From JALOLV01 sp046295175 (lineage in GTDB: Bacteria > Bacteroidota > Bacteroidia > Cytophagales > Spirosomataceae): DNA of 64,000 nucleotides. The position numbers were made by a program, and so were the translations under genes. Positions within the stretch are counted from its first letter, which is position 1, and each line of letters opens with the position of its first letter. The stretch lies in the NCBI GenBank assembly GCA_046295175.1, contig JBKBNY010000011.1, positions 1 to 64,000 of the forward strand, read 5' to 3'. Positions 8,322 to 17,404 of the stretch are shown piece by piece. A model generated the notes under the pieces. The model saw only the letters and a list, made by a program, of their open reading frames with translations. It was not told the DNA's origin and ran no database searches.

Positions 8322-9293
8322 ATGAAAATATTAGTTACCCGTCAAATACCCGAAGTTGGCTTGCAAATGCTAAATGCCAAAGGTTTTGAGGTTGTTGTTC
8401 GTAGCGAAACCAAGCCCCTTACTTATGATGAATTGACCGAGTACGCCAAAAACTTTGATGCACTCATCACAACTTCAAAAGAAAAAATTGATGGTAAGTT
8501 TCTGAGAGAAAACGCTCATCTTAAAGTTATATCTCAGTATGCGGCAGGTTTTGACAATATTGATATAGAGACCGCTACGCAACTCAAAATACCGATTGGA
8601 AATACTCCACAAGCTATGAATAACGCTACTTCGGATGTAGCCTTTGGGTTGATGATTGCGGTAGCAAGGGATTTTTTTCAACAACACAAACGGATTCTGA
8701 AAAACGACTATCCAGTCTTTAAACCCAAAGCCGATTTGGGTATAGAACTCGATGGCAAAACACTCGGAATATTTGGTCTGGGAGCAATTGGTTTTGAAAT
8801 GGCTCGCAAATGCAAGGCGGCTTATAATATGAAAATCGTTTATTGCAATCGTACGCCAAACCCAAAAGCAGAAGCTGAGTTAGGAGCAGAGTTACTCAAT
8901 TTTGACGATTTTTTGAGGGTTTCTGATGTAATCTCTATTCATTCAAACCTCAGCCTAGATACTTTGTACAAGTTTGATTATGAAGCTTTTACTAAGATGA
9001 AACCAACGGCAATTTTCTTGAATACGGCACGTGGAAAAGTAGTTGTCGAAGCAGATTTGATACGAGCATTGCGGGAAAACCTTATTTACGGAGCAGGTTT
9101 AGACGTAACCGACCCCGAGCCGATGGATGCTAACAACCCACTACTTGATATGAAAAACGTTTGTGTATTGCCTCATATCGGCTCGGCAACCATCGAAGCC
9201 CGCGACGAAATGTCTCGTTTGGCAGCCGAAAATTTGATACGATTTGTTGAAGAAGGCAAAATGACGTTTTGTGTCAATCCAGCCGTTTTGTAG
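8322..9293 (+). CDS. D-isomer 2-hydroxyacid dehydrogenase (glyoxylate/hydroxypyruvate reductase type)
   Basis: This 323-residue NAD(P)-dependent enzyme reduces 2-keto acids to D-2-hydroxyacids, most like the GhrB/glyoxylate reductase group. It shows the Rossmann motif GIFGLGAIG (about residues 149-157), the catalytic Arg in NTARGKVV (about 238-245), the Glu in DPEP (about 264-267) and the His in LPHIGSAT (about 284-291). It is a single gene read rightwards between two leftward units and ends in a hairpin that overlaps its stop codon. Glyoxylate, hydroxypyruvate or 2-ketogluconate are possible substrates. Confidence 0.87.
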   Translation: MKILVTRQIPEVGLQMLNAKGFEVVVRSETKPLTYDELTEYAKNFDALITTSKEKIDGKFLRENAHLKVISQYAAGFDNIDIETATQLKIPIGNTPQAMNNATSDVAFGLMIAVARDFFQQHKRILKNDYPVFKPKADLGIELDGKTLGIFGLGAIGFEMARKCKAAYNMKIVYCNRTPNPKAEAELGAELLNFDDFLRVSDVISIHSNLSLDTLYKFDYEAFTKMKPTAIFLNTARGKVVVEADLIRALRENLIYGAGLDVTDPEPMDANNPLLDMKNVCVLPHIGSATIEARDEMSRLAAENLIRFVEEGKMTFCVNPAVL

Positions 9294-9317
9294 GAACACG
9301 CCGTGTGCGTGTTCCTA
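9291..9317. terminator. hairpin overlapping the dehydrogenase stop codon
   Basis: TAGGAACACGC pairs with GCGTGTTCCTA (11 bp) around a 5-nt loop, starting at the TAG stop codon itself. It sits between convergent genes. There is no strong T-run, so termination is inferred from position. Confidence 0.6.
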
Positions 9318-9364
9318 AGGTATTATCAATGAAGATATTTTCCAGCTTCTTTCTTCTGGGTCTA

Positions 9365-10462
9365 TCACCATTTTATCATCACTTTGGCACCACCTTTGGC
9401 AATAGATTCGTAGATAGCCGCCATGATTTTCATGTCTTTGAGGCCTTCTTCGCCATCACAGTTGGGGTGTTGTGTTCCATTCAAAAAACAATCGGCCATG
9501 CCCTCTAACTGGTATTTTTGGTGAGTAACCACTGGCTGATTAACCTCGCCTCTGTTGGTTCGGGCTTTTAATGGGCCATAACCAAACGCAGGCGATAGCT
9601 CAAATGTATCTTTGTCGCCAGCCACATAGAGCCTATCAAAATTATTAAAATTATAGGTTGTAGCACAGTTGGCAATCACGCCACTCGGAAAACCCATCTG
9701 CCACGTAATCGTCTCATCTACTTCTTTAAACTTCACGTTATCGGTTTTTAGTTCTTGGGCTGTTACCCAAATCGGCTCTTCGCCAGTGGCATATCTGGCA
9801 CCGTTGATGCAGTAAACACCCACGTCGTACATGGCTCCGCCGCCCGCCTCTTTTTTCTTCAAACGCCACTGCGTAGGGTTGCCAATTTTGAAGCCCATTG
9901 TGGCATTCACAAATAAGATTTTGCCCAGTTCGCCCGACGTACGCATCCGTATCAATTCTTTTGTAAATGACTCAAAATGAAGGCGATACCCGATAAATAA
10001 CTTTACATTATTGGCCTTGCAGGCAGCTATCATTTCTTGGGCTTCTTTGACATTGACAGCCATTGGTTTTTCACAAATGACATGCTTACCAGCTTTTGCC
10101 ACCGCTATCGTATGCGGGTGATGCGAGGCGTTATTTGAAGTAACGTAAACGACATCAATGTTTGGGTTATCTTTGATTTTAGCCATATCGGCATAGGTGT
10201 AGCAATTCTCTTTTGCAACACCGTACTTATTGACCCAAGTATCAATTTTGGATGGAGTTCCCGTGATTACGCCCACAACTTTTACGTTTGGGCTATCTTT
10301 GATGGCATCGGCACAACGCTGTGCGTAGCTACCCAAACCGCAGAATGCGATTCGGAGTTGTTTGTCGGCTGGCAAATTAATTTGCTCCGAAACGGTATTC
10401 ATCATTGGCAAAATCGCCGCCGATGCTGTCATTTTTTTTAGGAATTCTCTACGTGAGTTCAT
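9365..10462 (-). CDS. Gfo/Idh/MocA family oxidoreductase with Tat signal
   Basis: The 365-residue protein starts with a twin-arginine signal (SRREFLKK followed by a hydrophobic stretch), so it is probably exported folded, with its cofactor, through TatC. After it comes the NAD(P)-binding fold (RIAFCGLGSYAQR, about residues 35-47), the family CEKPMAVN motif (about 130-137) with the conserved Lys, and a GGGAMYDVGVYCIN region (about 207-220). Family members oxidise or reduce sugars and sugar derivatives. It lies in a leftward stretch with an aldo/keto reductase, cupin, DUF1080 and CE15 proteins, in keeping with periplasmic sugar processing. The substrate is unknown. Confidence 0.88.
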   Translation of the reverse strand: MNSRREFLKKMTASAAILPMMNTVSEQINLPADKQLRIAFCGLGSYAQRCADAIKDSPNVKVVGVITGTPSKIDTWVNKYGVAKENCYTYADMAKIKDNPNIDVVYVTSNNASHHPHTIAVAKAGKHVICEKPMAVNVKEAQEMIAACKANNVKLFIGYRLHFESFTKELIRMRTSGELGKILFVNATMGFKIGNPTQWRLKKKEAGGGAMYDVGVYCINGARYATGEEPIWVTAQELKTDNVKFKEVDETITWQMGFPSGVIANCATTYNFNNFDRLYVAGDKDTFELSPAFGYGPLKARTNRGEVNQPVVTHQKYQLEGMADCFLNGTQHPNCDGEEGLKDMKIMAAIYESIAKGGAKVMIKW

Positions 10463-10537
10463 AGTTTTTTGTAAATGATTGAATAGGGGTATTCAGAAAC
10501 GAGATAACTTACTTATAGTCAATTTTTTAAGAATAAA

Positions 10538-10561
10538 TCGAATACTCCGAACTTCTCGAAT
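10538..10561. repeat. 24-bp dispersed motif, copy 1
   Basis: The bases starting TCGAATACTCCGAA and ending TTCTCGAAT recur at 40606-40629 with one mismatch. Both copies lie roughly 60-80 bp upstream of leftward genes for sugar-related exported proteins (Gfo/Idh here, acetyl xylan esterase there). Related TTCGAA/ATTCGA words also fill 12700-12755. Confidence 0.5.
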
Positions 10562-10697
10562 GTTGTTTGAAAGAATTGATTATCAGCATTTTATAACAAA
10601 TGACAATATTTCAATTAATTCAAAATAATTATGCACTATCAATTAACTATTTTGATTATCCACTTGATTACCCAATAAAGTTAATGAAACTGGCTAT

Positions 10698-11651
10698 TTA
10701 TTCAAACCAAAGACCATTTAATGTATAATCTGAGCCTTCGAGGCACCAAAAATCACCTTTGATGTAGCGATTTTTGAGGTCGAGATTGCTAATTTGATAC
10801 ATTTCAATATCGGTCAATTCAATATCTGCGGCGGCAAGGTTTTCTTTTAAGCGACTCTCGCTTACGGTTTTCGGAATCGTGCTGATACCGTAATTTACCC
10901 CCCAAGCTAAAATCACTTGAGCCATCGAAACACCTTTACTTTCGGCAATTTTTCGAATAGTTTCATTTTCAAAAAGCAGCGGGTCGCCTTCGGTTTTGCG
11001 ATTGGCAGGACGGTCGAGTGAACCTAATGGCGAAAAAGCCGTTAGGATGATTCCGTGCTTGTCGGTGTACTCTTTCATGGCTTTTTGCTGAAGAAAGGGG
11101 TGTAGTTCTACCTGATTTACTTCGGGTTTCACGCCAGTGGCATCCCAAACTCGTTGCATTTTAGGCGGATTGAAATTCGACACACCAATGTGTTTTGCCA
11201 AGCCAGTTTCTTTTATGGCAATCATCCCTTCCCAAGTTTCAGAAAGCGGTGTTTGGGTCAAACTCACTAAATCTTTACCCGTTTCTGGAAACGCTTTGTC
11301 ATCTACAACCACGATTGGCCAGTGAATCAGATATAAATCAAGATAATCTATCTGTAAGTCTTTGAGCGTAATATCAAAGGCAGAGCGGGTTTGCTCTTTG
11401 CGGTGGCGGTTATTCCAGAGTTTTGAGGTCACAAAAAGCTCTTCACGTTGTACATCACCAGCTTTTATGGCATCGGCAAAGGCATCGCCAATCTCTTTTT
11501 CGTTTCCGTACAAGTACGCACAATCAAAATGCCGATAACCGATTTCGATGGCCTTACGAACAACTCCATAGACTTCACCTTTGGCCGATTTCCAAGTTCC
11601 TAAGCCCAAAGCGGGCATTTTGTCGCCATTTTCAAACGATAAATATTTCAT
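10698..11651 (-). CDS. aldo/keto reductase
   Basis: The 317-residue TIM-barrel enzyme uses NADPH to reduce aldehydes or ketoses. The catalytic tetrad of the AKR family is visible: Asp and Tyr in FDCAYLYGNE (about residues 43-52), Lys in TSKLWN (about 76-81) and His in LIHWP (about 108-112). The cofactor signature IPKTVSESRLKENL is present near 258-271. A sugar or xylose-reductase-like substrate is plausible given its neighbours but cannot be read from the sequence. A 235-nt AT-rich gap separates it from the Gfo/Idh gene downstream. Confidence 0.9.
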   Translation of the reverse strand: MKYLSFENGDKMPALGLGTWKSAKGEVYGVVRKAIEIGYRHFDCAYLYGNEKEIGDAFADAIKAGDVQREELFVTSKLWNNRHRKEQTRSAFDITLKDLQIDYLDLYLIHWPIVVVDDKAFPETGKDLVSLTQTPLSETWEGMIAIKETGLAKHIGVSNFNPPKMQRVWDATGVKPEVNQVELHPFLQQKAMKEYTDKHGIILTAFSPLGSLDRPANRKTEGDPLLFENETIRKIAESKGVSMAQVILAWGVNYGISTIPKTVSESRLKENLAAADIELTDIEMYQISNLDLKNRYIKGDFWCLEGSDYTLNGLWFE

Positions 11652-11670
11652 AAATAGGGATTAAATAAAT

Positions 11671-11706
11671 AAAAAGGGGTAGGAATTATTACTATTCGCT
11701 ACCCCT
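11671..11706 (-). terminator. terminator of the DUF2911 gene
   Basis: Read leftwards, AGGGGTAG and CTACCCCT form an 8-bp stem with a 16-nt loop followed by TTTTTATTT. It lies just after the stop of the gene at 11742-12587 and just before the aldo/keto reductase start. Confidence 0.75.
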
Positions 11707-11741
11707 CGATTCAGATACTTGATATTATGCTTTCATAACCA

Positions 11742-12587
11742 TTACTTCTTGCTCCACTCAGCAATCGAATCGTTATTCATTTTGATATAGTCATTGTTTT
11801 TAGCTTCTGTTGCTTTTGCCAATGATTGCTTTGCAACATCTACTGCTTCTTTGTATTTGCCAGCTTTAGCCAAAATCAAGCTGTACTGACGAAGATTCCA
11901 GAATTGAGTTGCACCCATATCAACACCTTTTTTGCCCCATTCCAAAGCTTTGTTGATGTCTTTTCCAGAGTTTGCGTAGTACGAAGCCGCCGCAAGGTAA
12001 TCGCCAGCCGAAGGACCCGCCATTACTTGTTTGATGCTCGCTTCTACTTTAGGGTCAGTCATTACATCAATCGTAAAGCCAACTTTTGTGTTTTCCCAAG
12101 CAAGGTAAAGTTCAGCACCACTGTCTTTGATTTGGTCGAAATCCATTGTAAAGGTTTCTACTTTATCGGCCAATTTTCTAACTGGTACAGAGATACGCAA
12201 TGCCTCGTCAGATTCTTTGTAGTCGGCACCCGGAATGTTGATGCTAAGGTTTGGATGAAAAACTACTTTCCATTCTTTTTCGCCAGCAACTGTCAAGATT
12301 TTGTAAGAACCTTTTTTAAGGTCTTTTCCTTCGATTTTCACATCATCGCTAAACGTAATCTTTACACCTTGATTGGCACCTGTACGTGAAACTACTCCGA
12401 ATGGCACTAATTCGCCATAAACTTTACGGCCTTTTGCACTCGGACGACTATACTCAACCGTGATGGTAGATAGACCAACCGCTTGCTCTAATTTTGCCGA
12501 AGGGCTTGCCGCAGGAGTGCGAACTTGTGCATTTGCAGTAATAATTACCGATAAAAGTACAGCAATAAACAGAGTAACTTTTTTCAT
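11742..12587 (-). CDS. DUF2911 domain exported protein with TPR-like C-terminus
   Basis: The 281-residue product has a signal peptide (MKKVTLFIAVLLSVIITANAQ) and a DUF2911 domain with the family signature VEYSRPSAKGRKVYGELVP near residues 44-62 and RTGANQGVKI near 68-77. After about residue 190 it continues with helical TPR-like segments (AASYYANSGKDINKALEWGKKG). The function of DUF2911 is not established. A shorter paralog, ending at the DUF2911 domain, is at 57814-58353. It ends in its own terminator and appears to be a single-gene unit. Confidence 0.88.
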   Translation of the reverse strand: MKKVTLFIAVLLSVIITANAQVRTPAASPSAKLEQAVGLSTITVEYSRPSAKGRKVYGELVPFGVVSRTGANQGVKITFSDDVKIEGKDLKKGSYKILTVAGEKEWKVVFHPNLSINIPGADYKESDEALRISVPVRKLADKVETFTMDFDQIKDSGAELYLAWENTKVGFTIDVMTDPKVEASIKQVMAGPSAGDYLAAASYYANSGKDINKALEWGKKGVDMGATQFWNLRQYSLILAKAGKYKEAVDVAKQSLAKATEAKNNDYIKMNNDSIAEWSKK

Positions 12588-12755
12588 TTGAATTTTTGTT
12601 TAATTTAGATAATAAAGTGTTTGTTATGATTTCTGAATAGTTAATAAGCGATAAAATATAAAATAGACCGCATATCTCGAATGACGAATATGTTATGAAG
12701 TTGTTGCATACAAGATTCGAAGAATTCGCAATATTTGAGAAATTCGATATTTTAC

Positions 12756-13538
12756 CTACCTCCAAGTAAATGCAAAATATTCGCATTGAGTTCCAGAAGT
12801 ATTGATTAAAGCATGCGGAATATTCGAACCAAGTAAAACCAAATCGCCCGCCTTGGCTTGATAGATTTTACAATCAATCACCATCGTCACTGTTCCTTTG
12901 GTTATCAAGAGGGCTTCTTCGGTGGCGTGTGTGTGCGGCTGATGGCTCTCTAAACCTGCATTGAGGGCGGTTGAGTGCATCTCAAAAACCGAACATTGGG
13001 TAATTGGTCGATTGTAAAAATCTCTGCGTCCGCCTTTATCGTGGGGTTTAAATGGTAATTCTGACTTTTTCAATAACAATGACCCACCCGCTTTTCGACC
13101 TCTCTCTAAATCGGTCGGATTTTTGGATTGATACCTAAAAACATAGTACGTTGCCTGTGTATCACCAACGTTTTCGAGACCGTGCATTTCATCGGCCAAT
13201 ACCACAGCTACGTCTCCAGCTTCCATGATTTTGGTTTGGCTGCCAATTGTAAACTTTATTTTTCCTTCTTTGATAATTAGCAACTCGTCGGCATCTTTGT
13301 TTGGGTGCGGCGGATTTGGCTTTGTACCTGCATCTTGGGTTGTAGCGTGTACGCTAAACAGCTTCAAGTGAGTTGTCGAAGATTGCGGTTGAAGCAGTCT
13401 TCGATGCTTGCCATCAGCAGATTTCACCTTTAGGCTGTCCCAATAAATTACCCCTGATTTCATTTCGGGGAGAGGGTTTTGCCCAAAAACCTGCATAGCA
13501 AAACAACAAAAACTAAGGATTTTATAGAGATTTTTCAT
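12756..13538 (-). CDS. exported two-domain cupin protein
   Basis: The 260-residue product has a signal peptide (MKNLYKILSFCCFAMQVFGQ) and two cupin domains. The second (about residues 170-260) keeps the metal-binding set HTHATEE and IPHALI. The first (about 50-150) has PPHPNKDADE and MHGLEN, so its metal site looks altered. Bicupins include dioxygenases, isomerases and sugar-binding proteins. A periplasmic role in sugar metabolism is suggested by its neighbours only. Confidence 0.82.
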   Translation of the reverse strand: MKNLYKILSFCCFAMQVFGQNPLPEMKSGVIYWDSLKVKSADGKHRRLLQPQSSTTHLKLFSVHATTQDAGTKPNPPHPNKDADELLIIKEGKIKFTIGSQTKIMEAGDVAVVLADEMHGLENVGDTQATYYVFRYQSKNPTDLERGRKAGGSLLLKKSELPFKPHDKGGRRDFYNRPITQCSVFEMHSTALNAGLESHQPHTHATEEALLITKGTVTMVIDCKIYQAKAGDLVLLGSNIPHALINTSGTQCEYFAFTWR

Positions 13539-13567
13539 GTTTTAGGGTTGAATAAATTAGTTGGTTT

Positions 13568-14092
13568 TTATCGCTCGAATAAATACATTTTTCCGTTTTT
13601 AGGGTTTCCTATTTTTTTGCCTACGAAACCACGTTTTCTCAGTTCTCTCTCTGTCAGCATCATTACAAAACCATGGCTAACAATTAGAGTATCGCAGTTA
13701 TCTTCGATAATTTTTTCAATAAATGGTTCTATTTTTCTTCTAAAATCAAGCGTTATTGGATTCTCAGACAAAGTTTTGTTCCGAATCATGATTCCCCAAA
13801 AAAGTAGTGGTAATTTAATCTTTCGCGAAAATAGCGGCAACACACTTACCTCTTCTAATTCTTTTTGAAGAATAACCTCGCCCGAATAAAAATGCGTAGC
13901 CGTTTGCTTTGCTCTTTTCATGGTGCTACAATAACACCTCTCGAAACTTGCGTCCAGCTTCTCGACCTCAAAAGGCTCAATTTCGGCCAAATCGTATTCT
14001 TCAAACCAATTTACGAGTTCTTCGTAACTAATCAGAAAGCGTTTTGGGTACGATTTTTTTACTTTAAAATGCCTAACAAGTGCAATTTTCAT
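13568..14092 (-). CDS. histidine phosphatase superfamily protein
   Basis: The 174-residue protein shows the branch-2-like histidine phosphatase core: VRH at residues 6-8 (RHF in place of the common RHG), STMKRAKQTA near 56-65, and a second catalytic His in VSHGFVM near 140-146. No signal peptide is seen, so it probably acts in the cytoplasm on a phosphorylated metabolite. It lies only 4 nt after the preceding small lipoprotein gene, which suggests one transcript. The substrate is unknown. Confidence 0.82.
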   Translation of the reverse strand: MKIALVRHFKVKKSYPKRFLISYEELVNWFEEYDLAEIEPFEVEKLDASFERCYCSTMKRAKQTATHFYSGEVILQKELEEVSVLPLFSRKIKLPLLFWGIMIRNKTLSENPITLDFRRKIEPFIEKIIEDNCDTLIVSHGFVMMLTERELRKRGFVGKKIGNPKNGKMYLFER

Positions 14093-14096
14093 ACTA

Positions 14097-14540
14097 CTAT
14101 TTCAAACGGATGTATTTTTCAATATTGATTCGATTAATGCCCTGTTTTTCGATTTTTTCGACACCGCTCTGCACCAACGTATCGCCATCTATCTCGACTT
14201 TAAAACTAAAATCGTGGCCTTCCCAAGCTCTATCGGTACAGTATTCGAGATGCTCGGTGTAGTCGTTTCCTACCAAGGTATATTTACCCCCACCCGACGA
14301 GTACGCTGCCGTACTGGAGTCTTTTCCATTCGATAAGTCGTGCAACAGAAAAGCAAAATGGGTATCGTTGATGATTTTGATGAATGATTTGCCTTGGGTG
14401 TAGTCGGTCACGGTTGTATCACCTTTCTCGATGAGTGTTCCCGAAAGGAGTTTCCAAGTACCTTCAACTGGTTTTTTATTAGATTTTTCTTGGCACGAAA
14501 CCAAGGCAAAAAACATCAAAATAATTGCGGTATTTTTCAT
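14097..14540 (-). CDS. small lipocalin-like lipoprotein
   Basis: The 147-residue product has a lipoprotein signal (lipobox ALVSC, Cys16-17 region) followed by a lipocalin-like pattern: GTWKLLSG near residues 28-35, YTQGKSFIKIIND near 47-59 and a run of alternating beta-strand residues to the end. Similar Bacteroidota proteins are annotated as lipocalin-like or DUF4488. No function is known. It is followed at 4 nt by the histidine phosphatase. Confidence 0.7.
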   Translation of the reverse strand: MKNTAIILMFFALVSCQEKSNKKPVEGTWKLLSGTLIEKGDTTVTDYTQGKSFIKIINDTHFAFLLHDLSNGKDSSTAAYSSGGGKYTLVGNDYTEHLEYCTDRAWEGHDFSFKVEIDGDTLVQSGVEKIEKQGINRINIEKYIRLK

Positions 14541-14590
14541 TGAGTATATGAGTAAGTTTGAATAGATGATTCTGTAAAACTATGTCATTT

Positions 14591-15847
14591 TTACCAATTC
14601 GGGATATATAAATCTTTGTAGTTAAGATTGGCGGCTTTGGCGGCTTCAAAGGCATACTGCGATTTTTCGATATTTGACACAGGTATCAAACCCGAAAATG
14701 TAAATTTTAGTCCTTTAGCTTTGGCAATCTTTAAAACCTCAACCGAAGGTGTCTGATTTATATTGTCAATCTCAATCGCTACCGAATTCTGATTGGCTAA
14801 ACCCAATAATTCATCTGCATTTTGGGCATTCAGCACCTTTCCTTTATCCGACCAAACATTGATTTTGCCACTCTTTAGCAATGCCTTTGCCGATGCCAAA
14901 TCGGTGCTTTCGCCTACGATGTAATCAGCTTTTGAGTCTTTGATATTTCCTACACTACTACTCGTAACCTTCACACCAAAAAACAAAGGTAGGTTTTTTC
15001 CGCTGCTAAATTCTGAAACAGTCGCAGGAGTCTTCACAAGCGAAGCATTGATACCCGTAGCATATACGTAATTGGTCAATTCTGCAGCCGTCATTTTAGT
15101 TTTTGGGTTTAGGTCAATAAATCCAAATTGGCGTCCTTGCATGGCTATCAGGCTATCGTACCAAGCCCCAAACTGCGGAGCAACAATGGTTGATTTGGCA
15201 TCATCGGGTAGCCTTCTGACTTTAAAACTACGGTATTGGCTCTTGCTCATCACATCATGCCCTTGCAGACAAAATGTACCTTTGCTGAGTCTTTTTACGC
15301 CTTTGGCTGTTACTTCGGGCTGAATATAATCAACTGTTTTCATTCCATCGCACCAGATTTGCACCCGATTGCTCTCAACTCTCGCCCTGACGGTCATCCA
15401 TTTTTCATCTTTGCCAAATGATTTATACAGATTTCGGGTTCCGTAAAGGCTCGCCATGCGTTTAAGTTCGATATAATCGCCTTCGCCGATGTGGGAGTTA
15501 TTTACCTGAATCTCGAAACCTTTGTTCGGCCAGTTTGTCTCTTGGTATTCGGTATGAAAATAAATACCCGAATTTGCCAATTTGAAGGTCTTTACTTGCA
15601 CTTCTATCTCAAAATTCTTGAAGCCATCTTTCAGATGCTCACCTTCGTACCACAAATGCGAACGCTTACCGACGTTCTGGAACATACCATCCACAATTGT
15701 CCAAGTCCCCATGTTCTCACTCGCCTTCCATCCCGTAAAATCTTTTCCGTTGATGAGTTCTATCCAACCATCCGTTTGGGCTTTTGAGGTGGTACAAAAA
15801 GCAATTAAAGTTAATAAAATGCCGAAAAGTCTGTTTTTTTGATTCAT
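14591..15847 (-). CDS. DUF1080 (3-keto-disaccharide hydrolase) protein with C-terminal unknown domain
   Basis: The 418-residue exported protein (signal to about residue 23) begins with a DUF1080 domain: GWIELINGKDFTGWKASE near residues 27-44, GTWTIVDGMFQNVG near 47-60, and GIYFHTEYQ further on. DUF1080 is a concanavalin-like fold now named 3-keto-disaccharide hydrolase after members that cleave oxidised disaccharides. From about residue 240 a second region carries alternating beta/alpha segments that may be a degraded TIM-barrel (glycerophosphodiesterase-like) domain; this is a guess. It lies 21 nt after the CE15 gene and so is likely co-expressed with it. Confidence 0.83.
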   Translation of the reverse strand: MNQKNRLFGILLTLIAFCTTSKAQTDGWIELINGKDFTGWKASENMGTWTIVDGMFQNVGKRSHLWYEGEHLKDGFKNFEIEVQVKTFKLANSGIYFHTEYQETNWPNKGFEIQVNNSHIGEGDYIELKRMASLYGTRNLYKSFGKDEKWMTVRARVESNRVQIWCDGMKTVDYIQPEVTAKGVKRLSKGTFCLQGHDVMSKSQYRSFKVRRLPDDAKSTIVAPQFGAWYDSLIAMQGRQFGFIDLNPKTKMTAAELTNYVYATGINASLVKTPATVSEFSSGKNLPLFFGVKVTSSSVGNIKDSKADYIVGESTDLASAKALLKSGKINVWSDKGKVLNAQNADELLGLANQNSVAIEIDNINQTPSVEVLKIAKAKGLKFTFSGLIPVSNIEKSQYAFEAAKAANLNYKDLYIPNW

Positions 15848-15868
15848 GAATAGGGTTGAATTAAATTT

Positions 15869-17404
15869 CTATTTTTGATAATTGAGGTTTTTGCTTGCCC
15901 ACGGAATAAAATACTTGTAATTAGGTGCATCGGTGTGTCCGCCGTCGTGTTGTCGCCAAGCAAGTTGCCCATCGAGTAAGTCGGTTAGCATTGGTGGCAT
16001 TTCTTCTTTCAGATAATCATTCGATTTGCCGAGGTCTCTGGCTCCTAAAAGTTTGTAAACAGCTCCGGCGGCAATGGTTGCCATGTAGCTACCCTTTTGG
16101 TCGAGCCATTTGGCATCTCCTTTTTCGGGGATTCCGTAACTCACAAAAGCCAAACGAGGGGCACACAGAGCCAATACATCGTGCGAATCGACTGTCAAAT
16201 CGCAACCAGTTTTACGTCCAAAGGTAGCATCTTCTGCTCCAAATTTCATATAATTTCCGCACATCCAGTAGTTGCCACCACCAGCCAAGCTCTCAACGGC
16301 TTCGCCCCAAACCCTACGATGGAGCGTTACGCCGCCTTTGCCAGATGAACCCAGCAGTCCCACCGCAAAACGCTGCTCAAAAGCCAACGTAACTAATGCC
16401 GCTTTGCCGTATCGAGAAACACCTTCTATACCTACCTTTTTGGCATCTACGAGTGGGTCGGTTTCTAAGTAATCGAGCCCACGAGCGGCTCCCCACGCCC
16501 ACGCACGCAATGCCCCCCAATCTTCAGGTTTACGAGGCTGACCCTTGTTTACAAGACCAATGATTCCGCGTGTAAGGCCAGCTTGGTTATCGGCCTGAAT
16601 ACTCGCAGGGTCTATCGTACAATACCCCCAACCCGCTGCCAAGAGGCGTTCGGTTGGCGATAATTGGTCTTCGGGAGTTGGCGGAGCGAAAAAGTTTGGC
16701 CCAGGCAGGCGAGTAATTGGCTGATACGCAGGATACATATCGAAAATGGCTTTGAGCGATGGGTCGTGCTTAATCATCATGTCTTTGAACGACGCATTGA
16801 TTTTATCCATGTGTTCGGGGCTGGGCTGAGCAGGTGCCGGAAAATTCGGACGCCCAAACATCATCAAAACCGGCACAGGTCCTTTGACATTCGACGGCAC
16901 AACCAACATCATATTTATATCAACATTTATCAGTGGGTATTCGCTATTATCCACATGCCCCACGAGTTGTTTTACCACAACCGGAATCCGATTTACAAAT
17001 TCTTTATCCGTCACCTTAACACTCCACGTAACTTTCGGAACATTCTTCGGGATTCGACCATAAATCTCTCTTTCGATGTCATCTACCAACTCTGGTCGGC
17101 GTTTGTTCCACCATTCGTCGGGAGTTGTTACTTTTTTACCGTTTTTGAGGGTCAAAATATCTGGTAAAACTGGGCATGGATTCGCCGAAGATTCATCATA
17201 ATTGGCATGATTAGGGGCTTTTTCGTCGCCACTTGGGCCAGGACGGAGCGTTTTTATACCGAGTTGCTTCATCATATCGGCACGGTCTTGCTCATTGGTA
17301 AACGTAATTAGTTTAGGATACTTACTGCTGTCTATCTTGGCGGTTTGGGCAGTTACAAAGCCCACAATCCCAAGAAAAAAGGATAGAGTCAATAGTTTTT
17401 TCAT
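15869..17404 (-). CDS. CE15-type glucuronoyl esterase-like alpha/beta hydrolase
   Basis: The 511-residue exported protein (signal to about residue 19) matches bacterial CE15 4-O-methyl-glucuronoyl methylesterases, which cut ester links between glucuronoxylan and lignin. The nucleophile Ser is in the GVSRYGKAAL elbow (about residues 347-356; the family form is GCSRxGK), an AWAWGAARGLDYLE helix precedes it, and the catalytic His is probably in HDGGHTDAPNY near 489-499. WWNKRRPELVDDIEREIYG near residue 100 is typical of the family. It starts the leftward run of plant-polymer genes. Confidence 0.87.
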   Translation of the reverse strand: MKKLLTLSFFLGIVGFVTAQTAKIDSSKYPKLITFTNEQDRADMMKQLGIKTLRPGPSGDEKAPNHANYDESSANPCPVLPDILTLKNGKKVTTPDEWWNKRRPELVDDIEREIYGRIPKNVPKVTWSVKVTDKEFVNRIPVVVKQLVGHVDNSEYPLINVDINMMLVVPSNVKGPVPVLMMFGRPNFPAPAQPSPEHMDKINASFKDMMIKHDPSLKAIFDMYPAYQPITRLPGPNFFAPPTPEDQLSPTERLLAAGWGYCTIDPASIQADNQAGLTRGIIGLVNKGQPRKPEDWGALRAWAWGAARGLDYLETDPLVDAKKVGIEGVSRYGKAALVTLAFEQRFAVGLLGSSGKGGVTLHRRVWGEAVESLAGGGNYWMCGNYMKFGAEDATFGRKTGCDLTVDSHDVLALCAPRLAFVSYGIPEKGDAKWLDQKGSYMATIAAGAVYKLLGARDLGKSNDYLKEEMPPMLTDLLDGQLAWRQHDGGHTDAPNYKYFIPWASKNLNYQK

